From the NCBI GenBank assembly GCA_900317855.1, contig ONIG01000014.1:1-48692 (forward strand): a stretch of 48,692 nucleotides of DNA, read 5' to 3'. The DNA is from an uncultured Eubacteriales bacterium (GTDB lineage Bacteria; Bacillota; Clostridia; Oscillospirales; Oscillospiraceae). Below are positions 31,211 through 40,390 of this stretch, in pieces; within the stretch, counting starts at the first letter, position 1, and every line of letters starts with the position of its first letter. The notes below the pieces were generated by a model. It saw only the letters and a program-made list of their open reading frames with translations, made no database searches and had not been told where the DNA came from. The position numbers were made by a program, and so were the translations under genes.

Positions 31211-33694
31211 ATGAAGAAATCGTTTATGGAGCGTCTGGCGGCGTTCATTGTGGACAAACGGCGGCTGTTCGTGATGCTGTTTGCCGTGGCGTGCGTGCTG
31301 TCGATCTTCTCGGCGAGCAAGACGGACGTCAACAATGAGCTGACCGATTATCTGCCGGACTCCACGCAGACCCGCCAGGGGCTGGAGATCATGAACCGCG
31401 AGTTCATCACCTACGGGGATGCGAAGGTCATGGTGTCCAATGTGACGCTTGCGCAGGCGGAGGAGCTTGCCGAAATGCTGCGCGGTGTGGACGGTGTCAA
31501 GGACGTGGTGTTTGAAAAAGACACACACCATTATAATAGTGCCTCGGCGCTCTTTGAGGTCACGTTCGACGGGGAAAAGCTCGACGAGATCAGCATTCAG
31601 GGCGTGAAGAACGTCCGTGCGGCGCTCGACGGCTATGATACTTATATCACAACGGAAATCGGCAACCCGACCGGCGAGATCCTCGAGCGCGAGATGCGCA
31701 TCGTGCTCATCATCCTCATGTGCTCCATCTTCGTGGTGCTCCTGCTCACGAGCCATACCTACGCGGAGGTCCCGGTGCTGATCATCACCTTCGGCGTGGC
31801 CGTCTGGGTCAACAAAGGCACGAACTACTGGTTCCATGAGGTCTCGTTCATCACCAACTCCATCGCGGCGGTGCTGCAGCTCGGCCTCGGCATCGACTAT
31901 GCGATCATCATGTGCCACCACTACACAGAAGAGCGCGAGCATCTCGAGCCCCGTGAGGCGACCATCCGCGCGCTGACGCTGGCCATCCCGGAGATCTCGG
32001 CCTCGAGCCTGACGACGATCTCGGGTCTGCTGGCGCTCTCGTTCATGAAGATCAAGATCGGCGAGGACATGAGCCTCGTGCTCATCAAGTCGATCCTGTT
32101 TCTGATGCTGACGGTGTTCTTCCTCATGCCGGCGCTCATCATGTACATGAGCCCGTGGATCGACAGGACGCACCACCGCCAGTTCCTGCCGCGCATCGAT
32201 GCGCTCGGCCGCTTTGCCATCCGCAGCCGCTACATCGTGCCGCCGATCTTTCTGGTCATCATCATTGCGGGCTTCCTGCTCAGCAGCAAGTGCCCGTACG
32301 TGTTCGGCTACAGCACGCTCGACACCATCAAGCAAAACGACTACAAGATCGCCGAGAAGAAGATCAACACTACCTTCGGCGAGACGAACCAGGTCGTGCT
32401 CATTTTCCCGTTCACGGACTTTGAGAGCGAGGCAGATCTGCTCGATGATCTCAACGAGCTCAAGGGTGTTGATCACATTCAGGCGCTCGCGGGTGAGGAG
32501 GCCAAGGACGGCTACATGGTCACCGACTCGCTCACGCCGCGCAAGTTTGCCGAGCTCACGGACATCGACATCGGCGTGTCGCGCGCGCTGTACACGGCCT
32601 ACTGTACAGCGAACGACGATTACACGAAGGCCCTCGGCCAGCTTGTGGACCTGAGCAATATCGACAACTGCTCCGTGCCGCTCATTAACATGTTCAAGTT
32701 CCTGTATGAGCAGCGCGATATCTACCGTTCGAAGATCGACGCTGCGACCATGAGCGACCTAGAGGAGATGTATGACCGCCTCATCGACGGCGAAAAACAG
32801 CTCCACTCCGAGAAGTATTCGCGCATGATCCTCTATCTCAACCTCCCGGTCGAGAGCGAGGAGACCTACGATTACCTGACGGTCATCAAGGGCGTCGTCG
32901 GCAAGTATTACGACGAGTCCTATTTCGTCGGCGAGACGGCCAAGGACAAGGACTTTTCCGATGCCTTCAGCACGGACAACACGCTCATCGGCATTTTGAC
33001 GCTCGTGTTCGTCATCCTCGTGCTGCTGCTGACGTTCAAGTCGGTCGCGCTGCCGCTGCTGCTGATCCTTGTGATCCAGGGCAGTGTGTGGATCAACTTC
33101 TCGTTCCCGACGATCCTGCACAACAATCTGTATTTCCTGGCGTACCTGATCGTCAGCTCCATCATGATGGGCGCGAACATCGACTACGCCATCGTCATCT
33201 CGAGCCGGTACCTTCGGCTCAAGGAGGAGATGCCCTATAAGGAAGCCATGATCGAGGCGCTCAACCAGGCGTTCCCGACGGTCGTGACCTCCGGCACCAT
33301 CCTCGCCGCCGCCGGCATGTCCATCGGCTTCTTGTCCTCGGAGAACACGGTCGCGTCCATCGGCATCTGCCTGGGCCGCGGCACGCTGATCTCGATGGTG
33401 CTGGTCATGTGCGCCCTGCCGCAGATTTTGCTGCTGGGCGACTCTCTGGTTGAAAAAACATCCTTTACGATTGGCCACCACGCCGCGCAGCAGCATCTGC
33501 AGGGGGCCATGCGTGTCAACGGACACGTGCGCGGCTATATCAACGGTTACGTCGATGCGGAGATCCATGGCCGCGTGAATGGCACGGTCAGCGCATCGAT
33601 CGATATCGGAAATGTGCAGATGGAGGAGGCTCCGGCGCAGACTGTGCCGGCGGCGGATCTGCACGGTGAGGAGGGTTCCGATGAAAAGACATAA
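31211..33694 (+). CDS. RND/MMPL family transporter
   Basis: 827 residues, in two similar halves. Each half has a single membrane segment, an extracytoplasmic domain and a five-segment bundle. The fourth segment of each bundle carries the MMPL proton-relay type motif, seen as GLGIDYAIIM near residue 226 and GANIDYAIVIS near 655. A soluble tail of about 80 residues follows (GHVRGYINGYVDAEIHGRV, then an acidic end). Relatives move lipids or hydrophobic compounds using the proton gradient. ATG at 31211 or 31196 are both usable; each has a G-rich site. The last 14 bp overlap the start of the GLUG protein gene, so the two products are probably made together. Confidence 0.9.
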   Translation: MKKSFMERLAAFIVDKRRLFVMLFAVACVLSIFSASKTDVNNELTDYLPDSTQTRQGLEIMNREFITYGDAKVMVSNVTLAQAEELAEMLRGVDGVKDVVFEKDTHHYNSASALFEVTFDGEKLDEISIQGVKNVRAALDGYDTYITTEIGNPTGEILEREMRIVLIILMCSIFVVLLLTSHTYAEVPVLIITFGVAVWVNKGTNYWFHEVSFITNSIAAVLQLGLGIDYAIIMCHHYTEEREHLEPREATIRALTLAIPEISASSLTTISGLLALSFMKIKIGEDMSLVLIKSILFLMLTVFFLMPALIMYMSPWIDRTHHRQFLPRIDALGRFAIRSRYIVPPIFLVIIIAGFLLSSKCPYVFGYSTLDTIKQNDYKIAEKKINTTFGETNQVVLIFPFTDFESEADLLDDLNELKGVDHIQALAGEEAKDGYMVTDSLTPRKFAELTDIDIGVSRALYTAYCTANDDYTKALGQLVDLSNIDNCSVPLINMFKFLYEQRDIYRSKIDAATMSDLEEMYDRLIDGEKQLHSEKYSRMILYLNLPVESEETYDYLTVIKGVVGKYYDESYFVGETAKDKDFSDAFSTDNTLIGILTLVFVILVLLLTFKSVALPLLLILVIQGSVWINFSFPTILHNNLYFLAYLIVSSIMMGANIDYAIVISSRYLRLKEEMPYKEAMIEALNQAFPTVVTSGTILAAAGMSIGFLSSENTVASIGICLGRGTLISMVLVMCALPQILLLGDSLVEKTSFTIGHHAAQQHLQGAMRVNGHVRGYINGYVDAEIHGRVNGTVSASIDIGNVQMEEAPAQTVPAADLHGEEGSDEKT

Positions 33695-36600
33695 TGTGCG
33701 CCGTCTGCTTGCACTGGTGCTTGTGGCGGCCATGTGCCTGCTGTGCGGCGCGGCTGCCCAGCCGAACGCCAAGGAGATCCACATCTACTCTGCGGACGAT
33801 CTCGTGCAGCTGAGCAAAAGCTGCAAGCTCGACACGTACTCGCAGGGCAAGACGGTCTATCTGGACAACGATGTGGACCTGAGCGGGTCGGACTTTGTGC
33901 CGATCCCGACCTTCGGCGGCACGTTCGAGGGGCAGGGCCACACGGTCAGCGGGCTGGAGCTCTCGGGCGATGCGTCCCATATGGGCCTGTTCCGCTATGT
34001 GCAGGCGGTCGGTACGGTCCGTGACCTGAAGGTCAGCGGCAACATCGACGCCGCCGGCACCCTCAACGAGATCGGCGCCATCGTCGGCACGAACTACGGC
34101 ACGATCTCCGGCTGCTCGTTCAACGGCACGATCTCCGGCGAGAACAACGTCGGCGGCATCGCGGGCACGAACGAAAGCAGCGGCATGATTTATAACTGCA
34201 AGACCGAAGGCTTTGTCGATGGCGACCATTACGTCGGCGGCATCGTCGGGCAAAACATCGGCACGATCTCCTACTGCTCGAACACCACGGGCGTGAACAT
34301 CAACGCCAGCGAGGCCGTTGACAGCGCGGAGGATCTCGACTCTCTGACGCTCCCGACCGCCTCCGACGACGAGGACGACGATGCGCCGAAGAAGGCCAAC
34401 ACCTCCACGGACGTCGGCGGCATCTGCGGCTTCTCGTCCGGCGTCATCATCGGCTGCACGAACTGGGGCGGCGTCGGTTTTGAGCACGTCGGCTACAACA
34501 TCGGCGGCATCGTCGGCCGCCAGAGCGGTCTGGTCTCCGGCTGCACGAACTGGGGCACGGCCTCCGGCCGTAAGGACGTCGGCGGCATCTGCGGCCAGAT
34601 GGAGCCGTTCATCACGCTGGACGTGGAGTCCGGCTCGATCGGCGCCATGGCCAAGGAGCTCAACACGCTCCATGATCTGATGGATACCCTGCTCAACCAC
34701 TCGGGCGCTGCGGCCTCGTCGCTGGCCGCCACGGTCGGCGTGCTGAGCGACAGCGCGGCCCGCGCCACGGAGAGCGCGCGCTATGTGGCCGAGCGCACCA
34801 CGGACTACGTGGACAACACGGTCACGACCGTCAACGAAGTGTTCATCCGCATCAACACGGCGGAGAAAATGCTCGCCCCCGCGATCACGGAGTTTTCCGC
34901 GGCGGCCGTGTCGCTTGACAAATCGATCGATTACTTCAACAAGGGCTTTGACTATCTCGACATCGTCGATGAGATGACCGAGGCCGACAAGACGGCCTTC
35001 AAGGACGCGGCCAAGGACCTGAGCGTCTCGTCCGACCAGCTCAACGCGGCCATGGATTACTGCGCCTGGCTCATGAAGGTCATGGACAACGCCTACGGCA
35101 CCGGCTCCTATGACCTGATCGCCAGCCGCCCGGACAACTGGCAGCAGATGTCCGACAAGTACGGCTACGAGTACAATCCCGACAACCTCGGCACCTATGA
35201 GTCGCAGCGCGACGCCCTGCTCAAGGGCATGGGCGATGCCGCCGAAGCGATCGGCGCGATCTCCGGCGACATCTCCACGATGACGAAGATCATCAATCTG
35301 TACTACCTCACCGAGGACTCCACCGGCCACACCCGCATGGATTACATGAGCGCCGCGTTCAAAAACGCGTTCGACGCGCTCAAGTCCTCGAGCGGCAACT
35401 TCTCGACCGGTATGAGCTACCTCGACCAGGTCACGAAATACCTCGCCAGCAACGATCCGCTCAACCTGCCCGACATCAGCAGCGATTACCGCACCGCGAT
35501 GGAGCAGATGTTCGACGATCTCGGCAGCATTTCCACCGGTCTGTCCCGCCTGAGCGTGGAGACGGCCACCTACAGCAACCAGATCATCAGCGACATGAAG
35601 GCGGTCAATGACCAGTTCAACGTCGTCATGATGCGCCTGTGCGATATCCTCGAGCTTGCCCTGAGCAAGGACAAGGACGACATCATCCAGGACGTCTCGG
35701 AGGAAGAGCTCTCGAGCACGACGGACGGCAAGGTCTATAACTGCGATAACTACGGCAAAATCGATGGCGATGTGAACGTCGGCGGCGTTGCCGGCACGAT
35801 GGACATCGAGTACGATTTCGACCCCGAGAGCGACTCCAATGTCATCAAAGACTCCACGCTGACGGCCAAGTACTTCACCAAGTGCGTGCTGCTCGACAGC
35901 AAGAACTACGGCAGTGCCACCTCGCGCAAAGACTGCGTCGGCGCCATCTGCGGCTACGCGGATCTGGGCGTCATCAGCGGCTGCGAGGGCTACGGCACGG
36001 CCGAGAGCACGGCGGGCGATTACGTCGGCGGCGTCGTCGGCCAGTCGCAGGGCTCTGTGCGCAACAGCTTTGCCAAGTGTGAGCTGACCGGCCGCAACTA
36101 CATCGGCGGCATCGCCGGTTACGGCATGAACGTCAGCGGCTGCAACACGCTCGTGAATCTCAACGGCTCCGGCAACTGCGTCGGCACCATCGCGGGCGAG
36201 ATCGACAAAGATGGCAGTGCGGCCGACAACTACTTCGTCCACGAGACGGAGGCTGGCATCGACGGCATCAGCTACGCGGGCAAGGCCGAGGGCATGAGCT
36301 ATGAGGCCTTCATGGCGCGCGACGGCATCCCGGCGGAGTTCTCCAGCTTTGCCGTCACCTTCACGGCCAACGGCGAGGTCGTCAAGACGATCACGTTCGC
36401 CTACGGCGGCTCGATCGACGAATCGCAGATCCCCGATTGCCCGACGGAGGAGGGCAACTACGGCTCCTGGCCCGAGCATGACTACAGCCACCTGACCTTC
36501 GACCTCGAGGTCAAGGCGGAGTACACCGCCGTCTCGACGGTCGTGGCCGGCGACCTGTATGCCGACAACAGCCGCACGCCGATCGTGCTGGCCGAGGGCG

Positions 36601-37370
36601 TCTTTGACCCGGCGACGGATGTGCACATCACCTCCGCCGAGGCCGACGGCCCGACGCTGCGCGGCAACCAGCAGCTGTACATGAAGTACAACGTCGAGAT
36701 CCTCAACGACACGGTCGAGGACGACACGGACAACACCGTCTCCCTGCGTGTCTACGCACCGGATAACGGCGCGAGCTACACGGTCTACACCTACCAGAAC
36801 GGCACTTGGGCGAGCACGTCCAGCAGCCGCGACGGCAGCTACCTCGTCTTCAAGACAATGGACCGCGACCTGCAGTTTGCCGTCACGAAGGCGCACCACG
36901 GCCCGCTGTTCTACATTCTTATCGTGCTCATCGTGCTGGCCGTGATCGTCGCGGTGCTGCGCCTGCTCTACTGCCGGAAGCTGAAAAAGGCAGTCGCGGC
37001 GGGAACGATGACCGAGGAAGAAGCGGCGACGCTGCGCAAGCAGGGCCTGCGCATGTGGCTGGGCGAGGAGCGTGCGAAGCTCCAGGCCAGGCACGCCGCT
37101 GCCAAGGAGGCCAAGGAGGCCAAGCGCGCCGCCGCAGCGGAGGCGAAGGCGGCCGCCGAGGCGGAAGCCGCGGCCAAGGCCGCTGAAGAAGCGGCGGAAA
37201 CGGCGCCGGCGGACAACGCCGAGGCAGCGGAGACCCCGGCCGAACCAGACGCTCCGGAAGCCGAAGCCGAGCCGGAAGTGACCGCTGAGGACAGCGCCGA
37301 GGCGGCCGAAGCCCCGGCGGACGAGGCGGACACGGAAGCGCAAGACTCCGATGCACCGCAGCATCCCTGA
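33681..37370 (+). CDS. Large GLUG-repeat surface protein with helical insert and C-terminal membrane anchor
   Basis: 1229 residues. A signal peptide ends near residue 26. Residues about 30-315 form a beta-helix-like region with GLUG motifs such as NVGGIAGTN, YVGGIVGQN and DVGGICG. Residues about 320-675 are helical, rich in short heptad-like stretches (ELNTLHDLMDTLLNHSG) and without GLUG motifs. A second GLUG block runs about 680-870 (VGGVAGT, YVGGVVGQS, YIGGIAGYG). An immunoglobulin-like part follows. A membrane segment at about 1074-1097 (FYILIVLIVLAVIVAVL) precedes a 130-residue cytosolic tail rich in Ala, Glu and Lys. GAGGAGGG lies 5 nt before the ATG. The function is not known; its fixed position behind an MMPL transporter suggests an outer partner. 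Confidence 0.88.
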   Translation: MKRHNVRRLLALVLVAAMCLLCGAAAQPNAKEIHIYSADDLVQLSKSCKLDTYSQGKTVYLDNDVDLSGSDFVPIPTFGGTFEGQGHTVSGLELSGDASHMGLFRYVQAVGTVRDLKVSGNIDAAGTLNEIGAIVGTNYGTISGCSFNGTISGENNVGGIAGTNESSGMIYNCKTEGFVDGDHYVGGIVGQNIGTISYCSNTTGVNINASEAVDSAEDLDSLTLPTASDDEDDDAPKKANTSTDVGGICGFSSGVIIGCTNWGGVGFEHVGYNIGGIVGRQSGLVSGCTNWGTASGRKDVGGICGQMEPFITLDVESGSIGAMAKELNTLHDLMDTLLNHSGAAASSLAATVGVLSDSAARATESARYVAERTTDYVDNTVTTVNEVFIRINTAEKMLAPAITEFSAAAVSLDKSIDYFNKGFDYLDIVDEMTEADKTAFKDAAKDLSVSSDQLNAAMDYCAWLMKVMDNAYGTGSYDLIASRPDNWQQMSDKYGYEYNPDNLGTYESQRDALLKGMGDAAEAIGAISGDISTMTKIINLYYLTEDSTGHTRMDYMSAAFKNAFDALKSSSGNFSTGMSYLDQVTKYLASNDPLNLPDISSDYRTAMEQMFDDLGSISTGLSRLSVETATYSNQIISDMKAVNDQFNVVMMRLCDILELALSKDKDDIIQDVSEEELSSTTDGKVYNCDNYGKIDGDVNVGGVAGTMDIEYDFDPESDSNVIKDSTLTAKYFTKCVLLDSKNYGSATSRKDCVGAICGYADLGVISGCEGYGTAESTAGDYVGGVVGQSQGSVRNSFAKCELTGRNYIGGIAGYGMNVSGCNTLVNLNGSGNCVGTIAGEIDKDGSAADNYFVHETEAGIDGISYAGKAEGMSYEAFMARDGIPAEFSSFAVTFTANGEVVKTITFAYGGSIDESQIPDCPTEEGNYGSWPEHDYSHLTFDLEVKAEYTAVSTVVAGDLYADNSRTPIVLAEGVFDPATDVHITSAEADGPTLRGNQQLYMKYNVEILNDTVEDDTDNTVSLRVYAPDNGASYTVYTYQNGTWASTSSSRDGSYLVFKTMDRDLQFAVTKAHHGPLFYILIVLIVLAVIVAVLRLLYCRKLKKAVAAGTMTEEEAATLRKQGLRMWLGEERAKLQARHAAAKEAKEAKRAAAAEAKAAAEAEAAAKAAEEAAETAPADNAEAAETPAEPDAPEAEAEPEVTAEDSAEAAEAPADEADTEAQDSDAPQHP

Positions 37371-37401
37371 CGCGAATTCATCCCTTACCCCATAAACTGC
37401 G

Positions 37402-37437
37402 AAGATCCCCGATCGGGTTTCCGATCGGGGATCTTTG
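37402..37437 (+). terminator. Terminator of the MMPL/GLUG operon
   Basis: GAAGATCCCCGATCGG pairs with its complement across a 5-nt loop. The T-run is short (CTTTG). Confidence 0.75.
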
Positions 37438-37506
37438 TGTGCGCGGACGGCAAAACCGCCCCGGCCATTTGGCCGGGGCGGTCGTCAGATATGCAATCGG
37501 GTCAAT

Positions 37507-38916
37507 TTATGCGCGCTTCCACTTGACGCCCTGCGGGGTGTCCTCGAGCACGATGCCGGCGGCCTTGAGCTCGTCGCGGATGCGGTCGGCCTCAGCCCAG
37601 TTTTTGGCCTTGCGGGCGGCCTGACGCGCGGCGATCTTCTCCTCGATGGCCTTCGCCTCGGGGTCCTCGCTGCTGTCGGAGCCGAAGGGGATGCCCAGCA
37701 CGTCGCACAGTTCGAGGAAGCGGTCGAGGCACGCCTGCGCCAGCGCCTTGCTCGGGTCGGCGGCGGGGGAGGCGGCGGTGTTGATCTCGCGCACCATCTC
37801 AAAGATGACGGAGATCGCATCGGCGGTGTTGAAGTCGTCGTCCATGACGGCGTCGAACTTCTCGCGGTACTGGTCCAGGCCCTGCACGAAGGCGGCGTCC
37901 GCCTCGCTCAGCTCGCCGTCGCGGCCGTTGGCGATGAAGAACTCGAGGTTGCTCTTGGCGGTGCGCAGGCGCTCGAGCGCGGCCTTGGCCTGCATGAGGA
38001 TCTCGCCGGAGTAGTTGAGCGGGCTGCGGTAGTGGCTCATGAGCATGAACATGCGGATGCAGTCGTAGCCGTAGACGGCGGCGGCCTCGCGCACGGTGAA
38101 GAAGTTGCCGAGCGACTTGCTCATCTTCTTGTTGTCGATGTTGATAAAGCCGTTGTGCAGCCAGTAGTTGACGAACTTGCAGCCGTTGGCGGCCTCGGAC
38201 TGGGCGATCTCGTTCTCGTGGTGCGGGAAGGCGAGGTCGCTGCCGCCGCAGTGGATGTCGATCGTCTTGCCGAGGTAGCGGTTGGACATGGCCGAGCACT
38301 CAATGTGCCAGCCGGGACGGCCCTTGCCCCACGGAGATTCCCAGAACGGCTCACCGGGCTTGGCGGCCTTCCAGAGCGCGAAGTCGAGCGGGTTCTCCTT
38401 GATGTCGTTGACGTCGATGCGCGCGCCGGACTGCAGGTCCTCGATCGGCTGGTGGCTGAGCTTGCCGTAGTCCTTGAACTTCAGCGTGCGGTAGTACACG
38501 TCGCCGTTGACCTCGTAGGCGTAGCCCTTGTCGATGAGCGTCGTGATGAGGTCAATGATCTGCTGGATGTTTTCGGTGGCCTTCGGGTGCACGGTCGCCT
38601 CGCGGACGCCGAGCGCGTGCGCGTCGGTGAAGTACTCGGCGATGTACTTTTTCGCGACCTCCTCGCTGGAGATGCCCTCCTCGTTGGCGCGCTTGATGAT
38701 CTTGTCGTCCACGTCGGTGAAGTTCTGCACGAACGTCACCTCGTAGCCGCGGTACTCCAGATAGCGGCGCAGCACGTCGAACATGATGATCGGGCGCGCG
38801 TTGCCGACGTGGATGTAGTTATACACCGTCGGGCCGCAGGCATACATGCGCACTTTGCCCGGCTCGATCGGCACGAACTCTTCCTTCTGCATGGACATGG
38901 TGTTGTACAGTTTCAT
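37507..38916 (-). CDS. cysS: Cysteine--tRNA ligase
   Basis: 469 residues, full length class I synthetase. The HIGH-equivalent is HVGNARP after the zinc Cys in [11 protein letters not shown], and the KMSKS signature is intact ([10 protein letters not shown]). The zinc ligands in HIECSAM and the His-rich [15 protein letters not shown] block are present. The start at 38916 follows AAAGGAG. Expression is governed by the T-box leader immediately upstream. Confidence 0.97.
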   Translation of the reverse strand: MKLYNTMSMQKEEFVPIEPGKVRMYACGPTVYNYIHVGNARPIIMFDVLRRYLEYRGYEVTFVQNFTDVDDKIIKRANEEGISSEEVAKKYIAEYFTDAHALGVREATVHPKATENIQQIIDLITTLIDKGYAYEVNGDVYYRTLKFKDYGKLSHQPIEDLQSGARIDVNDIKENPLDFALWKAAKPGEPFWESPWGKGRPGWHIECSAMSNRYLGKTIDIHCGGSDLAFPHHENEIAQSEAANGCKFVNYWLHNGFINIDNKKMSKSLGNFFTVREAAAVYGYDCIRMFMLMSHYRSPLNYSGEILMQAKAALERLRTAKSNLEFFIANGRDGELSEADAAFVQGLDQYREKFDAVMDDDFNTADAISVIFEMVREINTAASPAADPSKALAQACLDRFLELCDVLGIPFGSDSSEDPEAKAIEEKIAARQAARKAKNWAEADRIRDELKAAGIVLEDTPQGVKWKRA

Positions 38917-38945
38917 ATTCAGGCTCCTTTGAGACGTATTTGCAA

Positions 38946-39160
38946 TAAAAAAGCGCCCCCATGCCGTCCGGCATGAGAGGCGAAGTCCTTCGCGGTTCCA
39001 CTCTCGTTTCTCGCTCGCTGCACCGTAACGCGGTGCCTTCGGGCGGGCATTTCCTCCCGCCGCGCTCCCGGACGCACGTTCCGCCCCGCCGGACAGCACC
39101 CTCGCAGCGTCTGGGCACCTCTCTGAGACCGGGTGATGGGCGTACTCTTTCCGTTCATCG
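38946..39160 (-). promoter_or_regulatory. T-box leader responding to uncharged tRNA-Cys
   Basis: Stem I opens with AACGGAAAGAGTACG (39141-39155). The T-box proper reads AGAGTGGAACCGCG on the minus strand (38991-39004). A terminator hairpin with T6 occupies 38946-38983 just before cysS. A TGC triplet at 39104-39106 is the likely specifier for Cys. The T-box UGGA can pair with the UCCA end of tRNA-Cys encoded at 29245-29318. Confidence 0.92.
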
Positions 39161-39168
39161 CATCCATC

Positions 39169-39197
39169 ATCTTAGCATATGCACCCGGCAATGTCAA
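39169..39197 (-). promoter_or_regulatory. Promoter of the cysS T-box transcript
   Basis: Minus strand TTGACA (39192-39197), a 17-bp spacer, TAAGAT (39169-39174). Confidence 0.85.
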
Positions 39198-39199
39198 GG

Positions 39200-39228
39200 T
39201 TGCGCGCCGCGCGCCGGTGTGGTATGCT
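39200..39228 (+). promoter_or_regulatory. Promoter of the GerMN lipoprotein gene
   Basis: TTGCGC (39200-39205) and TATGCT (39223-39228) are 17 bp apart. Its -35 lies 2 bp from the -35 of the divergent cysS promoter. Confidence 0.55.
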
Positions 39229-39277
39229 GGAAAAAACGCGGCCGGCGCCCAAGCGCGGCCGCACAGGAGGATCTTAT

Positions 39278-39805
39278 ATGAAAAAACACCTTTCGCTCCT
39301 GCTCGCATGCGTGCTGGCGCTGGCGCTGCTGTGCGCCTGCGGCAAGAAGGACGCGGTGGAGCAGACCCCCGCGCCGGAGACACCGCCGACGCAGACGGCC
39401 GCCACCGGCGGCGTGGACACGTCCTGCAAGCTCTATTTCCCGAATGACGCGGTCGACGACCTGCGCGCCGACACGGCGCAGATCCCGGACACGGAGCCGG
39501 CCGTCACGACGGCGTATGCGCAGGCGATCGCAGAGCAGCTCATCGTACATGACGCCCTGCCGAAGGGCAGCCAGGTGCTGGCCATCTCGAAGGACGGCGA
39601 CGCGCTCACGCTCGACATGAACGAGGCGTTTCTCGCCGGTCTGCGCGAGAGCGGCTCGACGGGCGAGCTCATGTACATGGGCAGCCTCGTCAACACGTTC
39701 CTCGATAACTTCAACTGCACGACCGTGCGCGTCACAGTCGAGGGCAAGCCGTTCTCCACGGGCCACACGGAGTATGACAAGCCGCTGCAGGCGTTCACGT
39801 TCTGA
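39278..39805 (+). CDS. GerMN domain lipoprotein
   Basis: 175 residues. A lipoprotein signal ends in LALLCAC near residue 21, followed by a Pro/Thr-rich linker and a single GerMN domain (CKLYFPNDA, then LTLDMNEAFLAGL, TGELMYMGSLVNTFLDNF). GerMN was named from spore germination protein GerM, but the domain is also in other envelope lipoproteins. AGGAGG precedes the ATG. A single gene; it weakly supports a spore-forming lineage. Confidence 0.88.
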   Translation: MKKHLSLLLACVLALALLCACGKKDAVEQTPAPETPPTQTAATGGVDTSCKLYFPNDAVDDLRADTAQIPDTEPAVTTAYAQAIAEQLIVHDALPKGSQVLAISKDGDALTLDMNEAFLAGLRESGSTGELMYMGSLVNTFLDNFNCTTVRVTVEGKPFSTGHTEYDKPLQAFTF

Positions 39806-39815
39806 GGCATAACCC

Positions 39816-39851
39816 AAAAGGCCAGCGGGCATCATGCCCGCTGGCCTTTTT
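39816..39851. terminator. Bidirectional terminator between the GerMN gene and pgsA
   Basis: AAAAGGCCAGCGGGC pairs with GCCCGCTGGCCTTTTT across a 5-nt loop; it ends both the plus-strand lipoprotein gene and the long minus-strand array. Confidence 0.9.
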
Positions 39852-39856
39852 ATGCT

Positions 39857-40381
39857 TCAGGCGGCTTTCTGAAACACGTCGTGGTTCTTCACGAAGTACT
39901 CCACGCCGGAGTACACCGTTGTTATGACGATGACGACCCAGCACACGGTGTTGAGCCAGGGAATGTTCCACAGCAGCATCAGGCAGATAGCCACCATGGT
40001 CGAGGCGGTCTTGATCTTGCCGGACCAGGCGGCGGCGATGACGCGGCCGTTGTCCACGGCGATGAGCCGCAGGCCGGTCACGGCAAACTCGCGCGCGACC
40101 ACGAGCAGCAGCGCCCACGCGGGCATCTGGTGCTGCTCGACAAACAGCAGCATGGCTGCCACGACCAGCAGCTTGTCGGCCAGCGGGTCCATGAACTTGC
40201 CGAAGTCGGACACCTGATTGTAGTGCCGCGCGATGTAGCCGTCGGCGAAGTCGCTCAGGCTCGCGAGCACGAACACACCGAACGCCCAGTACGTATGGCC
40301 GGGGAAGCGCAGGTACATCAGCACCAGAAACACGGGGATGAGAATCACGCGGAAGATGGTAATTTTGTTTGCAGTCGTCAT
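39857..40381 (-). CDS. pgsA: CDP-diacylglycerol--glycerol-3-phosphate 3-phosphatidyltransferase
   Basis: 174 residues, with about four to five membrane segments. The CDP-alcohol phosphotransferase motif D-x2-D-G-x2-A-R-x8-G-x3-D-x3-D is complete (SDFADGYIAR, then GKFMDPLADKLL). It makes phosphatidylglycerol phosphate, the first step to PG. It is the last gene of the minus-strand array, 9 bp after rimO. Confidence 0.95.
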   Translation of the reverse strand: MTTANKITIFRVILIPVFLVLMYLRFPGHTYWAFGVFVLASLSDFADGYIARHYNQVSDFGKFMDPLADKLLVVAAMLLFVEQHQMPAWALLLVVAREFAVTGLRLIAVDNGRVIAAAWSGKIKTASTMVAICLMLLWNIPWLNTVCWVVIVITTVYSGVEYFVKNHDVFQKAA

Positions 40382-40390
40382 GTCAGCACC

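Noticed and set aside
33588..37364. Open frame of about 1258 codons antisense to the GLUG protein gene
   Set aside because: It mirrors the codon positions of the real gene, is Arg/Val/Ala/Asp-rich without domains and has no ribosome site. It is an artefact of high GC.
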